NCBI GenBank assembly: GCA_030591565.1
Contig: JAUVAU010000009.1
Coordinates: 1 to 51,963 of the forward strand
Origin: Deltaproteobacteria bacterium
Lineage (GTDB): Bacteria; Desulfobacterota; Deferrisomatia; Deferrisomatales; BM512
Length of the DNA: 51,963 nucleotides
Direction of reading: 5' to 3'
A program made the position numbers and the translations under genes. The notes beneath the pieces are model-generated. The model was not told where the DNA came from. It searched no databases and saw only the letters and a list, made by a program, of their open reading frames with translations. This document shows positions 43,523-50,849 of the stretch, one piece after another (the stretch's first letter is position 1; each line of letters opens with the position of its first letter).

Positions 43523-44818
43523 ATGAAGTCGATCAGGGGGCTGGGCCGCCCGGCTTGGGCGTGGGCGATGTACGATTGGGGGAATTCGGCCTTCGCCACG
43601 ACGGTGATGGGCGTCTTTTTCCCGATAATGTTCAAGGATTACTGGTGCGCAGGGGTTGGGGCGGCCGAGTCCACCTTCAGGCTGGGTTTCATCAACTCGG
43701 CTGCGTCAATAGTGGTCGCTGCGCTGGCCCCGGTGATAGGGGTCATAGCCGACCGGGGAAGCTCCCGCAAGAAGTTCCTCTTCTTCTTCGCCTTGATGGG
43801 CATCGTGATGACGGGGGGGCTGTTCCTGGCGGCCAAAGGACAATGGCTCTTTGCGGCGGGACTCTACCTCTTCGCCTCGGTGGGGTTTGCCGGGGGCAAC
43901 GTCTTCTACGACGCGCTCATAGTGGGCGTGGTTCGCAGGGAGCGGTTCGACATCGTCTCCGCCCTGGGCTTCTCCATGGGCTATCTGGGCGGCGGGATAC
44001 TCTTTGCGGTAAACGTGCTGATGGTGAGCAAGCCCGAGCTGTTTGGCTTCGCCGACGCCGGAGTGGCGGTCAAGTGGAGTTTCCTCTCCGTCGCGCTCTG
44101 GTGGGGAGTCTTCTCCATTCCGGTATTTCTCTTCGTGGATGAACCGAAGGGTGACGGGAAAGAGCTGAATGCCAGTGAAATAGGGAAGGGGATACGGGAA
44201 CTGTTCGCCACGGTCAGGGAGATCAAGGCGCACAAGCAGGTCTTCCTCTTCCTGGCTGCCTACTGGCTCTACATCGACGGGGTGGATACGGTCATCCGCA
44301 TGGCGGTGGACTACGGCATGAGCCTTGGGTTCTCCACCGGGGACCTGATGAAGGCGTTCCTGATAACCCAGTTCGTGGGCTTCCCCTCGGCGCTTATCTA
44401 TGGCTGGGCGGGTGAGAAGGTCGGACCCAAAAAAGCGCTGTATTTCGGGTTGGTCGTCTACGTTGGGGTGGTCTTCTGGGGCTACCGGATGGAAACCGTG
44501 GACCAGTTCTATGTGCTGGCGGTCGTGATAGGCATGGTACAGGGCGGCGTGCAGTCGCTCAGCCGCTCCTTCTACGTGAGACTGATACCCCCCGAGCGCT
44601 CCGCCGAGTTCTTCGGCTTTTATAATATGATGGGCAAATTTGCCGCTGTGCTTGGCCCCGCGATGATGGGGATAGCGGCAACGGTGAGCGGCAGCCCCAG
44701 GGCTGCCATACTGCCTATTCTGGTGCTGTTTGCGGCTGGCGGCATCATCCTGGCCTTCGTCAAGGAACCCCCCAGGCATAATGTAGATAATGGTGCAGAC
44801 CATGCGGGGCAGGGTTAA
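43523..44818 (+). CDS. MFS transporter, UMF1 (Atg22-like) family
   Basis: Twelve-helix exporter or importer of the inner membrane. The 431 residues begin RPAWAWAMYDWGNSAFATTVM (about 9-29), the hallmark of the UMF1 family, with GVIADRGSSRKKFLFFF, a middle cytoplasmic loop (about 205-235), IDGVDTVIRMAVDYG and LSRSFYVRLIPPERSAEFFGFYNMMGKFAAVLGP (about 351-384). The substrate is not known. ATG 43523 has GGAGG five bases upstream, better than an ATG 12 bases earlier. Three bases separate it from the peptide permease genes, and ampD follows, which suggests that it carries cell-wall fragments, but this is inference. Confidence 0.88.
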   Translation: MKSIRGLGRPAWAWAMYDWGNSAFATTVMGVFFPIMFKDYWCAGVGAAESTFRLGFINSAASIVVAALAPVIGVIADRGSSRKKFLFFFALMGIVMTGGLFLAAKGQWLFAAGLYLFASVGFAGGNVFYDALIVGVVRRERFDIVSALGFSMGYLGGGILFAVNVLMVSKPELFGFADAGVAVKWSFLSVALWWGVFSIPVFLFVDEPKGDGKELNASEIGKGIRELFATVREIKAHKQVFLFLAAYWLYIDGVDTVIRMAVDYGMSLGFSTGDLMKAFLITQFVGFPSALIYGWAGEKVGPKKALYFGLVVYVGVVFWGYRMETVDQFYVLAVVIGMVQGGVQSLSRSFYVRLIPPERSAEFFGFYNMMGKFAAVLGPAMMGIAATVSGSPRAAILPILVLFAAGGIILAFVKEPPRHNVDNGADHAGQG

Positions 44819-44821
44819 CCG

Positions 44822-45730
44822 ATGATCCGCCGACGCCTCCTGATGCTGATCCCCACCGTGCTGGGTGTGGTCACGCTGGTCTTCGCCTTCATCCATCTGG
44901 TCCCCGGCGATCCGGTGGATGTGATGCTGGGTGAGACCGCCAACGTTTCCGACAAGGCGGCGCTGCGCACGGAGCTTGGCCTTGACCGCACTGTGCCTGC
45001 CCAGTACGCAGCCTATATTTCAGGATTGACCACAGGTGATATGGGCAGGAGCTTCGCCTACCGCAAACCGGTGGCTGAACTGATCGTAGCCAGACTGCCC
45101 GCGACGCTGGAGCTGGCGGGGTTGTCGCTTGTCATAGCATTGCTGGTGGCCGTCCCCATCGGGGTGGTGACGGCGGTGAAGAAGGGGACGCTGACCGACA
45201 GGGTGGGGCTTACGGTGAGCATGGTGGGCGTCTCCATGCCCAACTTCTGGCTTGGGCCGCTGCTCATAATGTTTTTTTCGATCAAGCTCGGGGTGCTGCC
45301 CGTCTCGGGCCGCGATGGCTTTGCCTCGTTAATCCTTCCCGCAATTACACTGGGTACGGGATTGGCGGCTATTCTCTCCAGGATGCTCCGCTCAAGCCTT
45401 CTCGACGTGATGGGAGCGCAATACCTGCAAGCCGCCAGGGCGCGGGGAGTGAGCGAAGCCAGGGTGATATGGGTCCATGCGCTGAGAAACGCCGCGCTGC
45501 CCGTGATAACCATACTGGGTTTACAGCTGGGCAGCCTCTTCTCGGGGGCAATAATAACCGAGGCGGTGTTTGCGTGGCCGGGGATCGGGACGCTGCTCTT
45601 GACCGCCATACAATCGCGGGACTATCCGCTGGTGCAGGGGTGCGTGCTTGTTATCAGCCTTGGTTACGTGGCCGCAAACCTTCTCGCCGATCTCGCCTAC
45701 CGGTGGGCCGACCCGAGGGTGAGAAAATGA
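44822..45730 (+). CDS. Peptide ABC transporter permease, DppB/OppB type
   Basis: Inner-membrane permease for di- or oligopeptides (or nickel). The 302 residues have six membrane segments: N-terminal MIRRRLLMLIPTVLGVVTLVFAFIHLVPGDPV, the periplasmic domain to about residue 95, and the BPD core with the EAA-loop signature EAQYLQAARARGVSEARVIWVHALRNAALPV-like segment (about 197-225). EAVFAWPGIGTLLLTAI is typical. The two ATPase genes and a binding-protein gene are not here, so those parts must be encoded elsewhere. It overlaps the next permease gene by four bases. Confidence 0.9.
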   Translation: MIRRRLLMLIPTVLGVVTLVFAFIHLVPGDPVDVMLGETANVSDKAALRTELGLDRTVPAQYAAYISGLTTGDMGRSFAYRKPVAELIVARLPATLELAGLSLVIALLVAVPIGVVTAVKKGTLTDRVGLTVSMVGVSMPNFWLGPLLIMFFSIKLGVLPVSGRDGFASLILPAITLGTGLAAILSRMLRSSLLDVMGAQYLQAARARGVSEARVIWVHALRNAALPVITILGLQLGSLFSGAIITEAVFAWPGIGTLLLTAIQSRDYPLVQGCVLVISLGYVAANLLADLAYRWADPRVRK

Positions 45731-46554
45731 CGGGCCGCGGAGAGGGTAAATTCTTCCGTATAGCTGTGTTGGCGATATTGGCGGTCATGGCCTTTGGCGC
45801 AATTGCCGCGCCGCTCCTCAGCCCCTATGACCCGTCAGAATTGCACCTCGAAGGCGGGCTGGAAGGCCCCAGCCGTTCTCATCCCCTTGGGCAGGACAAA
45901 CTTGGACGCGATGTCCTCTCGGGCATCCTCCACGGGGGCAGGGTGAGCCTCACCGTGGGCGTGCTGGTGGTCGGGATAAGCCTCCTCATCGGCAGCGCCA
46001 TCGGCTTTATCTCAGGCTGGATGGGGGGCTGGGTTGACGAGCTGATAATGCGGATAGTGGACATCCTGCTGGCGTTTCCGGGGATTCTCCTCGCCATAGC
46101 GTTGACTGGCGTACTGGGGCCAAGCCTCAAGAACGTCATATTTGCGCTCTGCATCCTCGGCTGGGTGGGGTTTGCGCGCCTTGTCCGGGGCGAGGTCCTG
46201 AGCATCAAGGAACGCCCCTACATAACCTCGGCGAAGGTCATCGGCGCCAGCCCGACCCGCATCGCCCTGAAGCACGTCTTCCCCAACCTCGTCGGCCCCC
46301 TGGCGGTACAGGCCACCTTCTCGGTGGCGGCTACGGTACTGGCGGAGTCGAGCCTCTCATTTCTCGGCCTCGGCCCCCAGAACGTACCCACCTGGGGGGC
46401 GATCCTCAGCGAGGGGGTGGACTACCTGATCTTCGCCCCCCATCTGGCGCTCTTCCCCGGCTTGGCGATCATGATAACGGTGTTGGCGATCAACACCCTT
46501 GGCGACGACCTCAGGGAGCGGTTTGACCCGGTGGAAGCAAGGAGGCGGGGATGA
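45727..46554 (+). CDS. Peptide ABC transporter permease, DppC/OppC type
   Basis: Partner permease. The 275 residues show the OppC N-terminal helix (about 9-30), the DPSELHLEGGLEGPSRSHPLGQDKLGRDVLSGILHG block (about 36-72, with the conserved HPLGTDxLGRD-type motif) and five more membrane segments, with the coupling helix around KVIGASPTRIALKHVFPNL and a closing SFLGLGPQNVPTWGAIL. The start is the ATG in ATGA overlapping the previous stop; a longer reading upstream is an artefact. The end overlaps ampD by four bases. Confidence 0.9.
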   Translation: MTGRGEGKFFRIAVLAILAVMAFGAIAAPLLSPYDPSELHLEGGLEGPSRSHPLGQDKLGRDVLSGILHGGRVSLTVGVLVVGISLLIGSAIGFISGWMGGWVDELIMRIVDILLAFPGILLAIALTGVLGPSLKNVIFALCILGWVGFARLVRGEVLSIKERPYITSAKVIGASPTRIALKHVFPNLVGPLAVQATFSVAATVLAESSLSFLGLGPQNVPTWGAILSEGVDYLIFAPHLALFPGLAIMITVLAINTLGDDLRERFDPVEARRRG

Positions 46555-47108
46555 TCCTCTCCGGCGCGAGATATGTGGAAAGCCCCAACTGCCGCCCACG
46601 TAAGGGTGAGAGCAAGGGTGAGGGGGTAGAGGTTGATTGCATCGTCCTCCACTACATCAGCCTGCCGCCGGGCCAATTCGGGACCGGCTGCGTGGAGAGG
46701 TTCTTCACCAACACGCTTGACTGGAAGGAGCACCCCTACTTCAAGGAGATTGAAGGGTTTGAAGTATCCGCCCACTTCCTCCTCCTGCGCGACGGCGCGC
46801 TGGTGCAGTTTGTGGATACTGGACTGGTCGCGTATCATGCGGGCAAGAGTCGCTGGCGGGGTAGAGAAGAGGTCAATGACTTTTCCATAGGGATCGAGCT
46901 TGAAGGCGCGAAGGACGTACCCTTCACCGACGAGCAATATGGAGCGCTGGCTGGGCTTGTACGTGAGCTTATGCGAGTCCACCCATCTATAAGCATTGAC
47001 AACATCGTGGGTCACGAGGATGTGGCTCCGGGACGAAAAGAAGACCCCGGCGAGCTTTTTGATTGGGAGAGGCTGCGCAGGGGTATAGGGAGAACTGAGA
47101 ATGCCTGA
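46551..47108 (+). CDS. ampD: 1,6-anhydro-N-acetylmuramyl-L-alanine amidase AmpD
   Basis: Cytoplasmic zinc amidase that removes the stem peptide from anhydro-muropeptides during wall recycling. The 185 residues carry the ligands in VLHYISLPPGQFGTG (His34 region), the catalytic Glu in SIGIELEGA, and GHEDVAPGRKEDPGELFDW (last His and Asp). The extended loop after the first strand and the absence of a signal peptide fit AmpD rather than secreted amidases. Gene order MFS-dppB-dppC-ampD fits uptake of muropeptides followed by cleavage. Confidence 0.93.
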   Translation: MILSGARYVESPNCRPRKGESKGEGVEVDCIVLHYISLPPGQFGTGCVERFFTNTLDWKEHPYFKEIEGFEVSAHFLLLRDGALVQFVDTGLVAYHAGKSRWRGREEVNDFSIGIELEGAKDVPFTDEQYGALAGLVRELMRVHPSISIDNIVGHEDVAPGRKEDPGELFDWERLRRGIGRTENA

Positions 47109-47688
47109 TTCTGTCAAAGCAGGGCCGACCAGAGAAGAGACGTGGGAGCTGCTGAATAAACACACGAAAACCCCCAACCTCCTCCGCCACGCGCTGGCCG
47201 TCGAGGGCGTCATGCGCTACCTGGCCCGCAAACACGGCGAGGATGAAGAGGTTTGGGGAGTCGTCGGCCTCATCCATGACGTGGACTACGAAGAACACCC
47301 CGACGAACATCTGGCCCACGCCAGAGGGATACTGGAAGGGGCAGGGTGGCCTGAAGAGCTGATCCGGGCGGTCCTCTCCCACGGCTGGGGGCTCTGTTGC
47401 GACGTGGAACCGCAGACGATGATGGAAAAGTACCTCTACGCCATCGACGAACTCACCGGCCTCGTAGCCGCCGCCGCGCTGGTCCGCCCCACAAAGTCGG
47501 TCCTGGACATGAAGCCCAAATCCATCAAGAAGAAATGGAAAGACAAAGCCTTCGCCGCCAGAGTAGACCGCGAAGTGATCCAGAAAGGCGCGGACATGCT
47601 GGGGATCGAACGGGGAGAACTGATCGAAGACACGCTGGAAGGCATGAAGGAAGTAGCGGAAGCGATAGGGCTGAAGGGGAGTGTGTAA
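47101..47688 (+). CDS. HD-domain hydrolase
   Basis: Small metal-dependent phosphohydrolase of unknown substrate. The 195 residues have an HD core: LLRHALAVEGVMRYLA (His30), VVGLIHDVDYE (His59-Asp60) and VLSHGWGL with a further Asp in YAIDELTGL, the pattern of HDIG-type proteins. The last third is helical and basic (KPKSIKKKWKDKAFAARVDR). It overlaps ampD by eight bases, so it belongs to the wall-recycling run by position. Nucleotide or signalling phosphoester substrates are typical of the family. Confidence 0.85.
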   Translation: MPDSVKAGPTREETWELLNKHTKTPNLLRHALAVEGVMRYLARKHGEDEEVWGVVGLIHDVDYEEHPDEHLAHARGILEGAGWPEELIRAVLSHGWGLCCDVEPQTMMEKYLYAIDELTGLVAAAALVRPTKSVLDMKPKSIKKKWKDKAFAARVDREVIQKGADMLGIERGELIEDTLEGMKEVAEAIGLKGSV

Positions 47689-47730
47689 TTACATAAAATA
47701 ATGCTACTCACGAAATAGAGGGGAAAATAA

Positions 47731-48621
47731 ATGCTGTTTTCTGAACCTCCACATATTTCACCTGAATTAACAGAATCTTGCAGAGACTCTGGTGATTGGG
47801 TTCCTATTTTGTTTGAGTGGTACAAATATACGGGTTTATGTTCCTGTAATTTGGCGGCAATCCGTCATTGCTCTCCGTCAGTGATTGTAGCCGATAAAAT
47901 GCATTATTGGATAACAATTGGATTGTTAAACCGGATGGCTCGTTTAATGCTTTCAAATGTTAAGCTGTCACAAGAAGGATTTTTCGGCGAAACAACATGC
48001 ATTTTAGACCGATGTATTTTGGAATCAGCAGTTAAACTTACTTGGTTAACTTCCGCTGGACACACAGATGGATTTCAACGTTTCATCGCTGAATCACTAA
48101 AAACTGATCTTAAACTGAAAAAAGTGATTACCAAAAATATTGAGCGAAATGATGGGCAAGTGCAGGCAATTGAAGACAGGATGCTGCGGTCAATAGAAAA
48201 TTACATAAATGACTCTGGCCTGTCAGAACAAGAAGTTTTGAAAACCCCAAAGCTTCAAAATCTGTTTACCATGACCAATGAACTGGGAGACGTAGATAGA
48301 CGTTTTTATGATTGTTTCCAAAGCATGGGGTCACATCATGTTCATGGTAATTGGTCGAGTTTAATACTCCACTATCTTACGCGTACAGAAGAAGGTGATT
48401 ATGTGGCGCGGGATCATGGCGATCCTACCCACGTTGGTCAATATACTTCTGTCCCATTGGTGGTCATAATAGCTTTGAAGTCATTTATAGAATGGAGTCT
48501 TGTCGAGAGTGAAGACCGAATTGTGCTGATTGAGCACCTCAATGAATTAGACAAAATAATCAAAGATATTAACCATGAGTTGGCTGGAGAAGACTTTGCT
48601 TTCGTAGCTAAGAATGAATAG
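47731..48621 (+). CDS. DUF5677-like protein, A+T-rich
   Basis: Unknown function. The 296 residues look all-helical and soluble. ETTCILDRCILESAVKLTWLTSAG (about 88-111) and FYDCFQSMGSHHVHGNWSSLILHYL (about 191-215) recall the DUF5677 family, in which a conserved Glu/Arg helix and a His-rich stretch are typical; the match is by eye. GAGGGG is eight bases before ATG 47731. Base composition and codon use are far more A+T-rich than on either side, so it was probably inserted into the run between the HD gene and the YbjQ pair. Confidence 0.6.
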   Translation: MLFSEPPHISPELTESCRDSGDWVPILFEWYKYTGLCSCNLAAIRHCSPSVIVADKMHYWITIGLLNRMARLMLSNVKLSQEGFFGETTCILDRCILESAVKLTWLTSAGHTDGFQRFIAESLKTDLKLKKVITKNIERNDGQVQAIEDRMLRSIENYINDSGLSEQEVLKTPKLQNLFTMTNELGDVDRRFYDCFQSMGSHHVHGNWSSLILHYLTRTEEGDYVARDHGDPTHVGQYTSVPLVVIIALKSFIEWSLVESEDRIVLIEHLNELDKIIKDINHELAGEDFAFVAKNE

Positions 48622-48657
48622 TTCTATTTTTTAACTCGTTTCAGGAAGGACTAGACC

Positions 48658-48981
48658 TTGATTACTACTTCGATTCAATACATTCCGGGCATGAAGATTG
48701 TGGAGCACTTCGGGCTTGTTCAGGGTTCCACCATTCGCGCCAAGCATATCGGGCGTGATATCGCCGCCAGTCTGAAAAACCTCATAGGCGGTGAGCTTAA
48801 GGGTTACACCGAGTTAATGACCGAGTCGCGCGCGGAGGCCACTGACCGCATGTGCAAGCAGGCCGAGCAGTTTGGGGCCAACGCTGTCATAAACGTGCGC
48901 TACGCCACCAGTTCGGTCGCCCAGGGGGCTGCGGAGCTTTTCGCCTACGGCACCGCTGTTGTGGTCAAGCCGGAGGCGTAA
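48658..48981 (+). CDS. YbjQ family (UPF0145) protein
   Basis: Small beta-rich protein that forms pentameric or decameric rings in known structures; proposed metal binding, role unknown. The 107 residues include TTSIQYIPGMKIVEHFGLVQGSTI (about 2-25), IGGELKGYTELMTESRAEATDRM (about 43-65), and GANAVINVRY (about 73-82), the family signatures. The start is TTG at 48658 with AGGAAGG upstream. Two bases separate it from a membrane-anchored paralogue. Confidence 0.9.
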   Translation: MITTSIQYIPGMKIVEHFGLVQGSTIRAKHIGRDIAASLKNLIGGELKGYTELMTESRAEATDRMCKQAEQFGANAVINVRYATSSVAQGAAELFAYGTAVVVKPEA

Positions 48982-48983
48982 TC

Positions 48984-49469
48984 ATGGATATTTCAGGACT
49001 GGTAATATTCGTTGTGCTGATGGCCCTTGGCTATATAGCGGGCACGATGGCCGAGCGTAAGCACTATAAATCCATTGAGCGTCGTGAGGCCGCCATGCTG
49101 CGCCAACCCATCGTCACCTACGAGGATATGGAGACGCCGGAAGGCAAGCGCGTGAGAAAGGCGAAGATGGTCACCGGCAGCGCGGTGATCTCCACCGATT
49201 ACTTCAAGCGGTTCCTGGCGAGCTTGCGCTTCTTCTTCGGCGGGCGGGTTAAGTCCTATGAGAGCCTGCTGGACCGCGCACGGCGTGAGGCGATAATCCG
49301 CATGAAGCAAGAGGCGGTCGGCGCCAAGATCATATTGGGGATGCGTATCGAGACGAGCAACATCGGCTCCAGCAACAGGAAAGGCAAAAACAAGGGCCTC
49401 GGCGCGGTTGAAGCGCTGGCCTACGGCACTGCGGTCTGGTTTGATGAAATACGTCCCCAAACCCCTTGA
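48984..49469 (+). CDS. Membrane-anchored YbjQ-like protein
   Basis: The 161 residues start with a membrane segment (about 5-22, LVIFVVLMALGYIAGTMA) and a linker, then a YbjQ domain: VIVTYEDMETPEGKRVRK-like strand, VTGSAVISTDYFKRFLASLRFFFGGRVKSYE (about 65-95), LLDRARREAIIRMKQEAVGAKIILGMRIETSNI. Thus a paralogue of the previous gene with an anchor. GGAGG lies seven bases before ATG 48984. It overlaps the protease gene, and the three form one operon. Confidence 0.82.
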   Translation: MDISGLVIFVVLMALGYIAGTMAERKHYKSIERREAAMLRQPIVTYEDMETPEGKRVRKAKMVTGSAVISTDYFKRFLASLRFFFGGRVKSYESLLDRARREAIIRMKQEAVGAKIILGMRIETSNIGSSNRKGKNKGLGAVEALAYGTAVWFDEIRPQTP

Positions 49470-50274
49470 GGGCAATGTCAACGTAAGCCGCACCCACCCC
49501 TTGAAGGAGCTGCTCCTCCTCTGCGGCGGCGTGCTGGGGCTCGTGTTGGCTGCATATCTGGCGTTGGGGTTTGCCGTGGACTGGATCGTCCCCTACGTAC
49601 CCCAGGAGCTTGAGGAGAAGATCGCGGCTAAGATTCCGATGCCTCCCACCAAGCACAAGCGCCACGCCGAATATCTCCAGCAATTGGCTGAATCCTTGGC
49701 CGAGAACGCCCCCAATGACGCCGGTTCGGTGACCCTTGGCGTCATGGAGATGGGTGAGGAGAACGCCTTTGCCTTGCCCGGAGGGCGCATCTACTTCACA
49801 CGTAGGCTGCTGGAAAACGTGGGGAGCGAAAACGAGCTGGCGATGATCCTCGCCCACGAGATGGGCCACTGCGCCAACCGCGACCACCTGCGTTCCATCG
49901 GCAGGGGGCTGACGATGGCGCTGCTCGCCTCCTTCCTGATCAACTCCGACGACGCGGTTGAATACTTCATCGGACCCTCGATCACCCTGGGGCACCTCTC
50001 CCATTCGCGCAAAAGGGAAGAGCTGGCCGACCGCCACGGGCTGGAGACGCTGGTCGCCACCTACGGCCACGGCGGCGGCGCCACGGAGTTCTTCAGCCGA
50101 ATAAATGACAATGAGGAGTACAAGCACCCACCCAAATATCTCTCCTCACACCCGGCCCCCCACAAGCGCGTCAGCTATCTGGAAGAAAGCCTTGCGGAGA
50201 TATATGGCGCTGAAGAGGGCGAGTTGACACCGCTGCCCGACTGGTGGGATGAGTGGGAAGAAAAAAGCCCTTGA
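49444..50274 (+). CDS. M48-family membrane metalloprotease
   Basis: Zinc endopeptidase of the Ste24/HtpX/BepA class. The 276 residues have an N-terminal membrane segment (about 21-47), a short helical region, and the catalytic domain with AHEMGHCANRDH (HExxH at 138-142) and the third ligand in SRKREELADRHGLE (about 191-204). The active site should face the periplasm if the protein is type II. Start choice is weak (ATG 49444 or the TTG just before it); ribosome sites are poor, as expected for a gene coupled to the upstream one, which it overlaps by 26 bases. The gene product may process or be regulated by the YbjQ pair. Confidence 0.85.
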   Translation: MKYVPKPLEGNVNVSRTHPLKELLLLCGGVLGLVLAAYLALGFAVDWIVPYVPQELEEKIAAKIPMPPTKHKRHAEYLQQLAESLAENAPNDAGSVTLGVMEMGEENAFALPGGRIYFTRRLLENVGSENELAMILAHEMGHCANRDHLRSIGRGLTMALLASFLINSDDAVEYFIGPSITLGHLSHSRKREELADRHGLETLVATYGHGGGATEFFSRINDNEEYKHPPKYLSSHPAPHKRVSYLEESLAEIYGAEEGELTPLPDWWDEWEEKSP

Positions 50275-50293
50275 ACTAACCAAGGGCCTTTTA
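50263..50293. terminator. Bidirectional terminator between M48 gene and yegP
   Basis: GCCCTTG/CAAGGGC stem with AAAAA on the left and TTTT on the right. The left arm includes the stop codon of the protease gene; on the minus strand it follows yegP. Confidence 0.7.
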
Positions 50294-50319
50294 GAAAACA
50301 GATATCGAACCGAGTTAAG

Positions 50320-50655
50320 CTAATCGCTGATATCCACTATCGTGGCAGTTGGTGCATTTTTCTTAACTGAGGCGATTCCAGTCTCCCTGGCCGATGTCGA
50401 TGAGTACATTTCGCTGGTTCCAATGACTTCGTGGTTCTTAGCTTTTAATACAAAATATGGCTCATCGCTCTTGGATGTTTTCCGCTCGTAGTTGTCATCA
50501 TCTGGCGCGTGTGTCTTGACGGATGCAATTCCGTTTTTAGCACCTGCCTTGGCTTTGTACAGTTCACTCGTCAGGATTACCTCACCGTTGGCGGCTTTGA
50601 GGTTGAAGTGAAATTCCCCATTTGATGCCTTTTTGAGTACAAATTTTCCAGCCAT
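50320..50655 (-). CDS. YegP/DUF1508 family protein, two repeats
   Basis: Small cytoplasmic protein of unknown role. The 111 residues consist of two copies of a ~50-residue unit: FVLKKASNGEFHFNLKAANGEVILTSELYKAKAGAKNGIASVKTHAP (about 5-51) and YFVLKAKNHEVIGTSEMYSSTSARETGIASVKKNAP (about 67-102). The duplicated form is the usual YegP layout. ATG at 50655 is preceded by AGGAGA. Confidence 0.93.
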   Translation of the reverse strand: MAGKFVLKKASNGEFHFNLKAANGEVILTSELYKAKAGAKNGIASVKTHAPDDDNYERKTSKSDEPYFVLKAKNHEVIGTSEMYSSTSARETGIASVKKNAPTATIVDISD

Positions 50656-50713
50656 GTCTGTCTCCTTTTTGAGTGTGAAGCCAGTAACGATAGCTACAGT
50701 CTTGCATATATTT

Positions 50714-50744
50714 ATTATATTTCAAGGGTGTTGGATCAGCGCAA
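50714..50744 (-). promoter_or_regulatory. Possible promoter for yegP
   Basis: Perfect TATAAT (50714-50719 on the minus strand) with a weak TTGCGC (50739-50744) at a long 19-base spacing. Confidence 0.35.
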
Positions 50745-50785
50745 AAGCCACGGGGCAAATTCTGAACAGGAAGAGGAATCGCCGT

Positions 50786-50824
50786 AAAAAAAAGAGGCTC
50801 CCCATTTTGAACAGGGAGCCTCTT
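50786..50824 (-). terminator. Terminator after the multiheme cytochrome gene
   Basis: On the minus strand AGAGGCTCCC/GGGAGCCTCT (10 bp) is followed by eight T residues; it starts 26 bases after the cytochrome stop. Confidence 0.88.
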
Positions 50825-50849
50825 CCATTCTTATCCGTCTAAAAACTGA

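Noticed and set aside
43706..44896. 396-codon minus-strand open frame opposite the MFS gene
   Set aside because: Antisense to a clear membrane transporter; the product is charged and His-rich as expected from reverse-reading hydrophobic codons.
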